DNA of 44,012 bases. Origin: Kandleria vitulina DSM 20405 (GTDB lineage Bacteria; Bacillota_I; Bacilli_A; Erysipelotrichales; Coprobacillaceae). The notes beneath the pieces are model-generated. The model was not told the origin of the DNA, ran no database searches, and saw nothing but the letters and a program-made list of their open reading frames with translations. Below, one piece after another: positions 15,463-24,383 of this stretch. Position 1 is the stretch's first letter. Each line of letters starts with the position of its first letter. The position numbers and the translations under genes were made by a program. The stretch is taken from NCBI RefSeq assembly GCF_000702065.1, contig NZ_JNKN01000017.1, positions 1 through 44,012 on the forward strand, written 5' to 3'.

Positions 15463-16792
15463 GCAATAGTCTCCTTAATATACTTTCTTTCTTCATACCC
15501 TGAAGCTGCCATTCATAAGCCTGACGCAAAATATCACCGTATTGACGATGATCCTCTATCGGCAATGCCAATAGATCTTTCCCACTCACAAGTGCCTCTT
15601 GTGCATGATCTCCATACGAAGACACATATTCCTCTAATCTTTCATTAATCAATTCCATATCTTGAATGGCACATCTTCCTGTTCCCGCTTTATCACATCG
15701 CGAAAACCAGACCAGATCATTTAATGGGAAGATGCCATCAATCTTCTTTAATAATCTTTTATAGACAATTGGTCGAGAATGATCATAGAAGATCTTCATC
15801 AGTTCCATATGAACAAGAATCATCATTTTCACATAAGCACGAAGCTTCTTATTCTTAATGATCTTCACATCCTTAAAAACCTCCACTCCTGCTTCATGAT
15901 GACCAATAGCTCTTCCATCTTCTGTTGTCACTAACGGCTTTCCAATATCATGCAACAAAGCCGACCACATAAATGCGAGTGGCCAGCTGGTTTCCCCTTT
16001 AACTTCAGCTGCATGATCCAATACTAGCATCGTGTGATTCCAGACATTTCCTTCAGGATGATAATCAGGTCTTTGATGGGTATGAATCAATGCTTCTAAA
16101 TAAGAAGGCAAAACCCCAACATCCTTTAGAAATGTCATGCCTAATGAAGGAAAATCTCCCATGAGAATCTTGACATATTCCTCATAGATTCTCTCTTCAC
16201 TTAAATACTTTACTTTTTCTTTCATGTTCTTACAAATTGTCTTAGTACGTTCACTTGCTTCAAGATGAAATCTTGATATAAAAGATGCTCCTCTATATAA
16301 ACGTAAAGGATCTTCTTGAAAAGATTTTTCATCAATGACTTCTAAACGTTTGTCCATGAGATCATCATAGCCATGAAAGAAATCAAATAATTGTTTTGTC
16401 TTATAGTCAACCATCATCGCATTGATGGTAAAGTCTCTTCGTCTTGCAGCTTTTTCTAATGGAAGTTCACTATCGATAATGATATCGAAGTCCTGATGGC
16501 CACTTCCTCTGCTTTTTTCCTGTCTTGGTAAAGCAAATTCACAGTTTTGCAACAAATCCAGATGAACAACCGCAAATGATGCCCCAAAGGTTTCTACATG
16601 TCCAAAACGTGAAAGTATCTCACAGAGCTTATCATAGGATAGATGAAAGACTTCTACATCGATATCTTTTGATTCTCTTTTTAATAAGGTATCTCTTACA
16701 ATACCCCCTACAAAAAAGAGCTGTCCTCCTTCTGATACAATTGCATCAAAGACTTCTTTTTCTTTTTCACTGATGGGAATATTAACCTGCAT
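15449..16792 (-). CDS. cca: CCA tRNA nucleotidyltransferase (class II, with HD domain)
   Basis: This 447-residue nucleotidyltransferase adds or repairs the 3' CCA of tRNA. The head motif GGIVRD is at about 29-34, the catalytic carboxylates at D43/D45 in [18 protein letters not shown] at about 117-126 and [12 protein letters not shown] after it. An HD domain (LLHDIGKP) follows in the C-terminal half, as in many bacterial CCA enzymes. A poly(A) polymerase is the other family member it could be, but low-GC Gram-positives generally use this form for CCA. It sits between uvrB and uvrA with overlaps of 11 and 14 bases. All eight tRNA genes in the window already encode CCA, so here the enzyme mainly repairs ends. 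Confidence 0.88.
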   Translation of the reverse strand: MQVNIPISEKEKEVFDAIVSEGGQLFFVGGIVRDTLLKRESKDIDVEVFHLSYDKLCEILSRFGHVETFGASFAVVHLDLLQNCEFALPRQEKSRGSGHQDFDIIIDSELPLEKAARRRDFTINAMMVDYKTKQLFDFFHGYDDLMDKRLEVIDEKSFQEDPLRLYRGASFISRFHLEASERTKTICKNMKEKVKYLSEERIYEEYVKILMGDFPSLGMTFLKDVGVLPSYLEALIHTHQRPDYHPEGNVWNHTMLVLDHAAEVKGETSWPLAFMWSALLHDIGKPLVTTEDGRAIGHHEAGVEVFKDVKIIKNKKLRAYVKMMILVHMELMKIFYDHSRPIVYKRLLKKIDGIFPLNDLVWFSRCDKAGTGRCAIQDMELINERLEEYVSSYGDHAQEALVSGKDLLALPIEDHRQYGDILRQAYEWQLQGMKKESILRRLLHEFR

Positions 16793-18755
16793 TTTTTATC
16801 TCCTCTATCGCATCACGCAGTTCCATTGCACGTTCAAAATCAAGGACTTTAGCTGCTTCACGCATCTGTTTTTCAAGTTCCGCAATCAGTTCACCCTTAG
16901 CCTTCTTGCTTACTTTCTTGCCACGCTTAACAAGCTTGCTGGCTTCTTCTTGAACTTCCTGTCCTCTAATTGCATCACGAATTTCTTTCTTGATTGTCTG
17001 TGGCACAATATGATGCTCTTCATTATAAGCAATCTGAATCTTACGACGGCGTGATGTTTCATCAATAGCGGCTCTCATTGAATCTGTCATACGGTCTGCA
17101 TACATAATGACTTTCCCATTCGCATTTCTTGCAGCACGTCCGATGGTCTGAATCAATGATCGAGAATTACGTAAGAATCCTTCCTTATCCGCATCAAGAA
17201 TACAGACAAGCGATACTTCTGGAAGGTCAAGTCCTTCTCGTAAAAGATTGATACCAACAAGGACATCATATTTACCTAATCGAAGATCTCTTAATATTTC
17301 CGTACGTTCCAAGGTTTTTGTATCTGAGTGAATATAGGCAACCTTGAAGCCATATTCTTTAAGATAATCAGTTAAATCCTCAGCCATACGTTTTGTAAGG
17401 GTCGTAATAAGAACACGTTCATCCTTCTCGATACGTTCTTCTATTTCACTGATAATATCATCAATCTGCCCTTCAATAGGACGAACATCCACAATCGGAT
17501 CAAGAAGACCAGTAGGACGAATAATCTGTTCAACCACTTTACCCTTCGTACTTTCGAGTTCATAATCACCCGGTGTCGCAGACACAAATATAGCTTCCGG
17601 GATAAGCTTTTCAAATTCTTCAAAACGTAAAGGTCGGTTATCAAGGGCCGAAGGCAATCTGAATCCATATTCTACCAATGTCTCCTTACGACTGCGGTCC
17701 CCGTTGTACATTCCTCGAATCTGCGGCAACATGACATGGGATTCATCTACGATGATAAGAAAATCATCGGGGAAATAATCCAAGAGCGTATAAGGTCTCT
17801 GTCCTGGTTTTCTGCCGTCAATATGACGAGAGTAGTTCTCAATTCCGGGACATATGCCTACTTCTCTAAGCATCTCTATATCATGTCTGGTGCGCTGGTC
17901 GAGGCGTTCATATTCTAGAGGTTTCTCTTCTTCTTTATAATAAGCAAGACGATCCTCTAATTCCTCAGAAATCGTCTGGCAGGCACGCTGCATCTTTTCA
18001 GCACTTGTAACATAGTCATCTGCTGGATAGATGGTGTACGTATTATAAGATGCAAGCAGTTTTCCTGTTAATGGATCCACTTCACAGATACGATCGACTT
18101 CGTCTCCAAATAATTCTATACGAATGATATAGGCTTCAGAGTGTCCTGGTACGATTTCGATTGTATCTCCACGTACTCTGAATGTTCCTTTAATCTGATC
18201 CATATCGTTTCTTGTATATTGTCTGTCTACCAAGAATGTCAACAGTTCTTTTCTGTCGATGATCTGACCTACTCTTAATGAGAAGATCATCTCTTTATAT
18301 TGTTCTGGATTACCTAAACCGTAAATAGAGGCTACCGAAGATACGACTATCGTATCTTCTCTTTCAATTAGAGAGTTCATTGCGGCACTTCTAAGCATCT
18401 CTATTTCATAGTTGGTTTGTGCTTCTTTATCAATATAGGTATCACTTGATGGAATATAGGCTTCTGGCTGGTAGAAATCGAAGTTTGAAATAAAATATTC
18501 TACTCTATTATTAGGAAAGAATTCCTTTAATTCTGAATAAAGCTGTCCGGCCAGTGTTTTATTATGTGATAGTACAAGCGTCGGTTTATTGACCTGAGCA
18601 ATCACATTGGCAAACGTAAATGTCTTACCAGTCCCTGTTCCACCTAGTAGAACCTGTGTTTTCTTTTTATTCTTTACCCCTTCTACAAGCTCTCTGATCG
18701 CTTCAGGCTGGTCACCCATAGGGGCAAAATCAGATACGAGCTCAAATTTTTTCAT
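16782..18755 (-). CDS. uvrB: excinuclease ABC subunit B
   Basis: This 657-residue damage-verification helicase-like subunit is loaded on DNA by UvrA and recruits UvrC. Walker [10 protein letters not shown] is at about residue 39, the beta-hairpin region [13 protein letters not shown] at about 93, SATPGDYE in motif III, and helicase motif VI near [11 protein letters not shown]-terminal UVR motif (about 615-650, [18 protein letters not shown]) should bind UvrC. The length is normal. It has a GGAGG site, starts 11 bases after the protease gene and overlaps cca by 11 bases. Confidence 0.98.
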   Translation of the reverse strand: MKKFELVSDFAPMGDQPEAIRELVEGVKNKKKTQVLLGGTGTGKTFTFANVIAQVNKPTLVLSHNKTLAGQLYSELKEFFPNNRVEYFISNFDFYQPEAYIPSSDTYIDKEAQTNYEIEMLRSAAMNSLIEREDTIVVSSVASIYGLGNPEQYKEMIFSLRVGQIIDRKELLTFLVDRQYTRNDMDQIKGTFRVRGDTIEIVPGHSEAYIIRIELFGDEVDRICEVDPLTGKLLASYNTYTIYPADDYVTSAEKMQRACQTISEELEDRLAYYKEEEKPLEYERLDQRTRHDIEMLREVGICPGIENYSRHIDGRKPGQRPYTLLDYFPDDFLIIVDESHVMLPQIRGMYNGDRSRKETLVEYGFRLPSALDNRPLRFEEFEKLIPEAIFVSATPGDYELESTKGKVVEQIIRPTGLLDPIVDVRPIEGQIDDIISEIEERIEKDERVLITTLTKRMAEDLTDYLKEYGFKVAYIHSDTKTLERTEILRDLRLGKYDVLVGINLLREGLDLPEVSLVCILDADKEGFLRNSRSLIQTIGRAARNANGKVIMYADRMTDSMRAAIDETSRRRKIQIAYNEEHHIVPQTIKKEIRDAIRGQEVQEEASKLVKRGKKVSKKAKGELIAELEKQMREAAKVLDFERAMELRDAIEEIKNAG

Positions 18756-18766
18756 AATGCATCCTC

Positions 18767-20179
18767 CTATTTAAGCATGGATAAAGCTTTACTGTAGATG
18801 GGATCATAGCTCTTTGTACCAACTGCGTAAACATAAGCACTTAACAAATGATAATAGCTTTCCTGATCATAGTTTCCAGACTCTTTAAGATGTTCTTTTT
18901 TCTGGAATGCTTTTAAAGCATTTTGCGCATCCTTAGAAAAATAGCCATCCGTACGTCCTGGCTTATAGCCCAATGCATCTAACATGACTTCCATTGTTTT
19001 AATATAATCATTCAGCTGATCAAAATGATATGTAGCTGGTACTTTTTCTAGCTGTAGTTTGGCAAGTGGTGCATCACTTATTACTACATTTGGGACAATA
19101 CCCACCTTATTGATGGACGTTCCATCCGGTGTCAGCCATTTGGCATAAGTGTATTTTAAGACACCACCGTTAGCTAATGGCATTTCTACTTGTACAGTCC
19201 CTTTACCATATGTCTTCTCACCAACAATTGTGTAATTATTATTTTTCTTTAAAGATGAAGCCATAATCTCACTGGCAGATGCACTCATATTATTAACAAG
19301 AATTAATCCCTGTTCAAACTGATAATGATCATCTGTCGCATCTTTCACCTTAGTTACTTTTCCATTTTTTGTTTTTGTCATATAAAGTACAGTGTCTTTT
19401 TTATTTAATAAAGCAAGACATTCTTCTGCCGCATCGACATATCCTCCCCCATTATCTCGTAAATCAATAATGAGTGATTTCACGTTATTCTTCTTAAAAG
19501 AGGCAAGAGCCTTCTCAAACAATGAACTTGTAGCTGTACCAAACGTATTGATATCCACATATCCACAACGATGTCCATTGATATCCTTAATTCCATAATT
19601 AAGACTTGAATCCAATGATGAACGTTCAACATGAAGCACCATTCTCTTGCCGCCACGCAGTACTGTTAAAGAAACAGCTGTTCCCTTTTCACCACGGATA
19701 GCCTTGCCAATTTCTGAAGATGATTTATTATTCATTGAAATGCCAGCCACCTCAATAATAAGATCACCAGGCTGAACTTTTCCTTTTAAAGCTGGCGTAT
19801 CAGGATAGACTGTAGTCACAATCGCTCCTTCTTTAGTTGTTAAATAATCAATACCAATACCATCATAGTCACCATCGACAGTATCCTGAAAAGAATCAAA
19901 TTCTGATTTTGTCATATAGCTTGTATGAGGATCACCTGCACCAAGAACTAATCCTTTAGATAGACGTTCAAGTAAAGATGTATTTTCATTGGTTGTATCA
20001 TAAAACTGATTATTCATTGCATTATAAAGCTGAAGCAGTGTGCGATTATTCAGTGAAGACTTTTCTGTTTCTTTATGAAAAAGAACGTATCCACCTCCGA
20101 TGCCAAGAGCAAAACATAGAATACCAACAAGAAGGACAAATAGTGGCTTTATTCTTCTTTTTTTGCTTGCCATATACAC
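18767..20179 (-). CDS. S41-family carboxy-terminal processing protease with PDZ and peptidoglycan-binding domains
   Basis: This membrane-anchored serine protease (about 470 residues) belongs to the CtpA/CtpB type. It has one N-terminal TM helix (about 12-34), a PDZ domain (about 100-185), the S41 core with the catalytic serine in the SASASEI motif (about residue 301) and the lysine 25 residues later in YGKGTVQ, and a C-terminal PG_binding_1-like domain (about 385-445, with [13 protein letters not shown]). Such enzymes trim or activate envelope and sporulation-type proteins outside the membrane. The GTG at 20179 is preferred because GAGGTG lies six bases upstream; the ATG at 20173 is also possible, whereas a GTG at 20188 lies inside the ribosome binding site. 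It is first in the operon. Confidence 0.9.
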   Translation of the reverse strand: MYMASKKRRIKPLFVLLVGILCFALGIGGGYVLFHKETEKSSLNNRTLLQLYNAMNNQFYDTTNENTSLLERLSKGLVLGAGDPHTSYMTKSEFDSFQDTVDGDYDGIGIDYLTTKEGAIVTTVYPDTPALKGKVQPGDLIIEVAGISMNNKSSSEIGKAIRGEKGTAVSLTVLRGGKRMVLHVERSSLDSSLNYGIKDINGHRCGYVDINTFGTATSSLFEKALASFKKNNVKSLIIDLRDNGGGYVDAAEECLALLNKKDTVLYMTKTKNGKVTKVKDATDDHYQFEQGLILVNNMSASASEIMASSLKKNNNYTIVGEKTYGKGTVQVEMPLANGGVLKYTYAKWLTPDGTSINKVGIVPNVVISDAPLAKLQLEKVPATYHFDQLNDYIKTMEVMLDALGYKPGRTDGYFSKDAQNALKAFQKKEHLKESGNYDQESYYHLLSAYVYAVGTKSYDPIYSKALSMLK

Positions 20180-20278
20180 AATAATCACCTCGTCTACTCA
20201 TTTTATCATAATTGACTTAAATTTTATACAGTGTTGCATAGAAATGAATTTATCCCCTTTATCTTATTTTCACCTTTT

Positions 20279-20299
20279 GTAAAAAAGTCACTTTTTTAC
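20279..20299. repeat. 21-bp near-perfect palindrome in the divergent intergenic region
   Basis: GTAAAAAAGT and ACTTTTTTAC are perfect inverted arms around a single C. It lies between the protease operon and the lysozyme-like gene, about 50 bases upstream of the -35 of the latter. It may be an operator; the low GC and lack of spacer make it a poor terminator. Confidence 0.4.
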
Positions 20300-20326
20300 T
20301 GTATATAAGCAATAAATTTTAATTTC

Positions 20327-20348
20327 TTAAGAAAATCTTAAGAAACAG
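20327..20348 (+). repeat. two 11-bp TTAAGAA repeats upstream of the -35
   Basis: Units TTAAGAAAATC and TTAAGAAACAG are perfectly tandem and end two bases before the -35 hexamer. The period and position suit an OmpR-family activator site. Confidence 0.7.
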
Positions 20349-20350
20349 TG

Positions 20351-20378
20351 TTGACTTCTCCCTCATTTATGGTATAGT
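20351..20378 (+). promoter_or_regulatory. promoter of the lysozyme-like gene
   Basis: TTGACT (20351-20356) and TATAGT (20373-20378) are spaced 16 bases apart. Transcription would start near 20385, giving a leader of about 65 bases. Confidence 0.75.
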
Positions 20379-20396
20379 AACAAATGTATTCAAAAG

Positions 20397-20440
20397 TTAA
20401 GAAATTCTTAAGAATTACGTAAGAATTTCTTAAGGAAAGA
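20397..20440 (+). repeat. four tandem 11-bp TTAAGAA repeats in the predicted leader
   Basis: Units at 20397, 20408, 20419 and 20430 read TTAAGAAATTC, TTAAGAATTAC, GTAAGAATTTC and TTAAGGAAAGA. The last unit runs into the ribosome binding site. The same repeat family appears at 34358-34445 and 36293-36314. Confidence 0.75.
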
Positions 20441-20448
20441 GGATAAAT

Positions 20449-20964
20449 ATGAATAAATTAATTAAGAAATTAACAATGTTCGCATTAGCTTTTATTATAA
20501 TGGGTGGCGCATTTGCCATTAGTGCTGAAAACAGTGAAGCATTCGCTGCTACAAATAAAGCAAGAGTTTACGCTGAGTTAAAGGCATCAGGCTACAGCAA
20601 GGCTACAGCTGCTGGAATCATGGCTAACATCAAGCATGAATCTAACTACAACCCAAACGCTGGACGTGGCGCTTATGGTTTAATTCAGTGGACTGGTTCA
20701 AGAAAGAGCGCATTAAAGAGATATGCTAAATCTAAGAAATTAAGTTACAAGTCAGTTAAAGCTCAGATCGGTTATATGAACAAAGAGCTTAAGAGTGGAT
20801 ATAAAGGACTTTACAAACATCTTAAGACAGTAAAGAACAATAAATCTGGTGCTTATAAAGCAGCTCATAAGTTCTGTTATGATTTTGAAAGACCTGCCAA
20901 TAAATCAAGTCGTTCAAAGAAACGTGGCAATACTGCTAAGAAGATTTATTCAAAGCTAGCATAA
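20449..20964 (+). CDS. secreted phage-tail-lysozyme-like protein
   Basis: This 171-residue exported protein has a Sec signal peptide (about 1-34: basic start, hydrophobic core, AFA ending). The mature part resembles the phage tail lysozyme domain: YAELKASGYSKATAAGIMAN, then IKHESNYNPNA with the likely catalytic Glu, and AYGLIQWTG. The rest is very lysine-rich and contains no separate wall-binding module. It probably cleaves peptidoglycan, either for wall turnover or as an anti-competitor lysin. It stands alone with its own promoter, repeat array and terminator, and no phage genes are nearby. AAAGAGG precedes the ATG. Confidence 0.8.
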   Translation: MNKLIKKLTMFALAFIIMGGAFAISAENSEAFAATNKARVYAELKASGYSKATAAGIMANIKHESNYNPNAGRGAYGLIQWTGSRKSALKRYAKSKKLSYKSVKAQIGYMNKELKSGYKGLYKHLKTVKNNKSGAYKAAHKFCYDFERPANKSSRSKKRGNTAKKIYSKLA

Positions 20965-20970
20965 GTAATA

Positions 20971-20992
20971 ATCCTCCGGTTATCCGGAGGAT
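20971..20992 (+). terminator. terminator of the lysozyme-like gene
   Basis: ATCCTCCGG-TTAT-CCGGAGGAT followed by seven T residues is a 9-bp GC-rich stem right after the stop codon. Confidence 0.95.
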
Positions 20993-21009
20993 TTTTTTAT
21001 TGAGATCAA

Positions 21010-21035
21010 AAAAGAACTCCCGAAGGAGTTCTTTT
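21010..21035 (-). terminator. terminator of gap
   Basis: AAAAGAACTCC-CGAA-GGAGTTCTTTT is an 11-bp stem with a T-run on the minus strand. It faces the plus-strand terminator of the lysozyme-like gene. Confidence 0.92.
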
Positions 21036-21048
21036 AGAATGTCTAGTA

Positions 21049-22059
21049 TTATAATTCAGCGAAATACTTAATAGTTCTAACCATGTTAGAAGTGAATGAG
21101 TTTTCGTTATCATACCAAGATACAGTCTGAACTTCAGTATCACCATTTGGTAATTCGTTAACCATAGTCTGAGTAGCATCGAATAATGAACCATAAGTCA
21201 TACCAACGATATCAGAAGATACGATTAAGTCTTCATTGTAACCGAATGATTCAGTCTGAGCTGCTTTCATAGCTGCGTTTACTTCTTCAACTGTTACTTT
21301 ACCTTTAACTACAGAAGTTAATACAGTAGTTGATCCAGTAGGAACTGGTACACGCTGTGCAGAACCGATTAATTTACCTGCTAATTCAGGGATTACTAAA
21401 CCGATAGCTTTTGCAGCACCTGTAGTGTTAGGAACGATGTTAACTGCACCTGCTCTTGCTCTTCTTAAGTCACCTTTTCTCTGAGGACCATCTAAGATCA
21501 TCTGATCACCAGTGTAAGCATGAACTGTTAACATGATACCGCTCTGGATTGGAGCTAAATCATTTAATGCTTTAGCCATTGGAGCTAAGCAGTTTGTAGT
21601 ACATGAAGCAGCAGAGATAATCTGATCTTCTTTAGTTAATGTTTCATTATTTGTGTTGAATACGATAGTCTTTAAATCGTTTCCAGCTGGAGCTGAGATA
21701 ACAACTTTTTTAGCACCTGCTTTGATATGTGCAGAAGCTTTTTCTTTAGAAGTGTAGAAACCAGTACATTCTAATACTACGTCTACATCTAATTCACCCC
21801 AAGGTAATTCTTCAGCGTTTGGTTTAGCATAGATAGTGATTTCTTTACCATCTACAACGATTGAGTTTTCTTTAGCTTCTACTTTATCAGCTAAAGCATA
21901 TTTACCCTGTGAAGAATCATACTTTAATAAATGAGCTAACATCTTTGGTGATGTTAAATCATTGATAGCTACGACTTCGTAACCTTCTGCACCAAACATC
22001 TGTCTGAATGCTAAACGACCAATACGGCCAAAACCATTAATTGCAACTTTTACTGCCAT
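21049..22059 (-). CDS. gap: glyceraldehyde-3-phosphate dehydrogenase
   Basis: This 336-residue glycolytic enzyme oxidises glyceraldehyde-3-phosphate to 1,3-bisphosphoglycerate with NAD. It begins with the Rossmann motif [14 protein letters not shown]. The catalytic Cys is in [12 protein letters not shown] (about residue 155), and [24 protein letters not shown] contains the catalytic His. The sequence is full length and typical. It is monocistronic with a strong promoter and the ribosome binding site AAGGAGGAA. The codon usage (many GCT, GTT, AAA) fits a highly expressed gene. Confidence 0.98.
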   Translation of the reverse strand: MAVKVAINGFGRIGRLAFRQMFGAEGYEVVAINDLTSPKMLAHLLKYDSSQGKYALADKVEAKENSIVVDGKEITIYAKPNAEELPWGELDVDVVLECTGFYTSKEKASAHIKAGAKKVVISAPAGNDLKTIVFNTNNETLTKEDQIISAASCTTNCLAPMAKALNDLAPIQSGIMLTVHAYTGDQMILDGPQRKGDLRRARAGAVNIVPNTTGAAKAIGLVIPELAGKLIGSAQRVPVPTGSTTVLTSVVKGKVTVEEVNAAMKAAQTESFGYNEDLIVSSDIVGMTYGSLFDATQTMVNELPNGDTEVQTVSWYDNENSFTSNMVRTIKYFAEL

Positions 22060-22094
22060 TTTATGACATTCCTCCTTAATTAATTTCTGCCCTT

Positions 22095-22123
22095 ATTATA
22101 AGCCTTTGTGATTTATAAATCAA
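22095..22123 (-). promoter_or_regulatory. promoter of gap
   Basis: On the minus strand TTGATT (22118-22123) and a perfect TATAAT (22095-22100) are spaced 17 bases apart, about 35 bases before the ATG. Confidence 0.8.
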
Positions 22124-22220
22124 CTTATAATAAAGTGTTTTCATTAATTTCATTTTCACGATTCATTTTATGCCCATTTCATGAAAATAATTTAATCTAA
22201 AATATTAAAAAATTACCATT

Positions 22221-22238
22221 ATGAGAGCGCTTTCTCAT
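22221..22238. promoter_or_regulatory. LacI/CcpA-like palindromic operator upstream of gap
   Basis: ATGAGAGCGCTTTCTCAT has inverted arms ATGAGA/TCTCAT around GCGCTT, resembling an expanded cre site. It is about 100 bp upstream of the gap -35, so a role in activation or in terminator-proximal control would be unusual. Confidence 0.45.
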
Positions 22239-22272
22239 GTGAAAAATATTTTTTATTCTATGAAAAAAGTAA

Positions 22273-22300
22273 AAAATGTGCAGAATATTCTGCACATTTT
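22273..22300 (-). terminator. terminator of rpoE
   Basis: AAAATGTGCAGAAT and ATTCTGCACATTTT form a 14-bp perfect palindrome with T-rich sequence after it on the minus strand, two bases past the rpoE stop. Confidence 0.88.
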
Positions 22301-22302
22301 TA

Positions 22303-22635
22303 TTAGTCATCTGAATATTTATCTTCGATAACTGAATCATCCTGATCATCTTCGTCAGATGCTTCTTCTTCGCTGTAGATATCGTTCATATCGATATGAA
22401 CATCTTCAAACTTATGACGTACACGAAGATCCCATCTATTTTCACCAGTAGTGATCATACGTCCATCTAATGTAATATTTGTATAGAAGTTTGATTCATT
22501 TTCATCAATTTCTTCTTCAGTAAACTGTTTCTTTTCACAGATGATTGACCATAATTCATAGAAATCAATTGGCTGTGTTCTTTCCTGCATAATCTGATAA
22601 GCAAGATCAACCATTGAGATTTGTGAGTAATCCAT
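22303..22635 (-). CDS. rpoE: DNA-directed RNA polymerase delta subunit
   Basis: This 110-residue protein has an N-terminal HARE-HTH domain (about 1-75, MVDLAYQIMQ...FYTNITLDGRMITTGENRWDLR) and a very acidic C-terminal tail (EEEASDEDDQDD). Delta binds core polymerase and increases promoter selectivity and recycling in Firmicutes. The acidic tail is shorter than in Bacillus. It lies 11 bases downstream of argS and is last in that operon. Confidence 0.93.
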   Translation of the reverse strand: MDYSQISMVDLAYQIMQERTQPIDFYELWSIICEKKQFTEEEIDENESNFYTNITLDGRMITTGENRWDLRVRHKFEDVHIDMNDIYSEEEASDEDDQDDSVIEDKYSDD

Positions 22636-22646
22636 TATTAATCCTC

Positions 22647-24308
22647 CTACATTTTTTCTGGTGCGGATACACCAATGACATTTAAAGCGTTGGCAAGAGT
22701 GATTCTTGTAGCTTCACATAATGCCATTCTCTGCTGCGATAATTCTTTGTTGGCTTCATCCAATACATGACAATCATTATAGAATGAATGGAATAATTGT
22801 GCAAGTTTCTGGATATAATTTGTAATTTTATGAGGTGCTCTTGTACGTGCTGCATCATTGATCACATTTCTGAATTCACCAATCTGCTTTAATAAATCTG
22901 TTTCTTTTGAATTAGTTAATAATTCATAGCTATCTGCTAAAACAAATCCTTTTTCGTTAGCACTTCTCATAATAGAGCACATTCTTGCATGTGCGTACTG
23001 TGCATAGTAAACAGGGTTTTCATTTGACTGAGATTTTGCTAAACCTAAATCAAATTCAAATGGTGTATTAGCTGCTTTTGATACGAAGAAGTATCTAGTG
23101 GCATCTACACCGATTTCTTCAATTAAGTCCTTGATTGTAACAGCGTTTCCTGTACGTTTGCTCATCTTGACAACTTCACCGTTTTCAACCATCTGGACAA
23201 GCTGCATAATATCAATATTAAGCTGATCTTTATTATAGCCTAATGCCTGAATAGCTGCTTTCATTCTGTTGATATAACCATGATGATCTGCTCCAAGTAA
23301 GTCTACAAGATAATCATACCCTCTATTAAGCTTGTTTCTATGATAAGCAATATCAGGTGTGAAGTATGTATAGCTTCCATCTTTCTTGATTAAGACTCTG
23401 TCCTTATCATCTTCGAAGTCAGTTGTTCTAAACCATAAGGCACCATCTTCTTCATAAAGATAACCTTTTTCTCTTAGTTCATCGATAACTGGCTGAATCA
23501 TTTCTTCATTATATAATCTCGTTTCAGAGAACCATACATCAAATGATACTCTGAATTCTTTTAGAATATCCTTGATCTTCTGTAATTCATGAGCAGTTCC
23601 TAATTCTCTAAAGTAAGAGATAGCTTCTTCTTCTGATAAGTTTACATACTTATCTCCTGCTTCTTCTTTTACTTTTAATGCAATATCTTTAATATCCTGT
23701 CCAAAGTATCCATCTTCAGGCATAGCTCTTTCTATATCAAATAAAGCAAGATAACGGCTGTATAATGATAAAGCTAAGTTTGTGATCTGCTTACCGGCAT
23801 CATTAATATAATATTCTCTTGTCACATCATAACCTGCCTTGCTCATGATACGACAGATTGAATCACCGACAGCAGCACCTTTGGCATGTCCTAAATGAAG
23901 ATCACCAGTTGGATTGGCAGAAACAAATTCAACATCATATTTGATACCTTTCCCAAAATCTGTTGATCCATAGTTTTCTTTTTCTGATAAGACTTCTTTA
24001 ATAATTGATGTTAACGCATCATTTTTCATAAAGAAGTTGATAAATCCAGGACCAGCCATTTCAATTTTTTCTACCTTTGCGTCTTCTAAAGAGAAAGCAT
24101 CCATGATTGCCTGAGCAATTTCTCTTGGATTTCTATGTAGAACTCTAGTTAGCTGCATAGCGATATTTGTAGAATAATCGCCATGAGATTTATCTTTTGG
24201 AATTTCAATATTGATAGACGATGCATCATATTCTTCTAATAAAGATGATGATACAATCGCATTCTTTAAATGTTCTTGTAAAGTAGCTTCAATCTTATTA
24301 GCAGCCAT
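22647..24308 (-). CDS. argS: arginyl-tRNA synthetase
   Basis: This 553-residue class I synthetase charges tRNA-Arg. It has an N-terminal additional domain (about 1-95), the HIGH motif as HLGH at 138-141 in TGDLHLGHAKGAA, a KMSK loop (VKMSKRTGN, about 365) and a DALR anticodon-binding domain from about 430. ArgS requires tRNA for activation of arginine. The length is normal. It is cotranscribed with rpoE, and AAAGGAGAG precedes the ATG. There is no T-box in its leader. Confidence 0.97.
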   Translation of the reverse strand: MAANKIEATLQEHLKNAIVSSSLLEEYDASSINIEIPKDKSHGDYSTNIAMQLTRVLHRNPREIAQAIMDAFSLEDAKVEKIEMAGPGFINFFMKNDALTSIIKEVLSEKENYGSTDFGKGIKYDVEFVSANPTGDLHLGHAKGAAVGDSICRIMSKAGYDVTREYYINDAGKQITNLALSLYSRYLALFDIERAMPEDGYFGQDIKDIALKVKEEAGDKYVNLSEEEAISYFRELGTAHELQKIKDILKEFRVSFDVWFSETRLYNEEMIQPVIDELREKGYLYEEDGALWFRTTDFEDDKDRVLIKKDGSYTYFTPDIAYHRNKLNRGYDYLVDLLGADHHGYINRMKAAIQALGYNKDQLNIDIMQLVQMVENGEVVKMSKRTGNAVTIKDLIEEIGVDATRYFFVSKAANTPFEFDLGLAKSQSNENPVYYAQYAHARMCSIMRSANEKGFVLADSYELLTNSKETDLLKQIGEFRNVINDAARTRAPHKITNYIQKLAQLFHSFYNDCHVLDEANKELSQQRMALCEATRITLANALNVIGVSAPEKM

Positions 24309-24343
24309 TTTATCTCTCCTTTTCTCGTTTTTTAACCTTTAAT

Positions 24344-24371
24344 ACCATATCATATTTCATGTTGGTGTCAA
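24344..24371 (-). promoter_or_regulatory. promoter of argS-rpoE
   Basis: On the minus strand TTGACA (24366-24371) and TATGGT (24344-24349) are spaced 16 bases apart. The -35 is perfect and lies just past the cardiolipin synthase stop codon. Confidence 0.65.
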
Positions 24372-24383
24372 TGTTTTTTTCAT

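Noticed and set aside
20449-20964. prophage remnant
   Set aside because: The lysozyme-like domain carries a Sec signal peptide, its own promoter and terminator, and no phage gene lies nearby.
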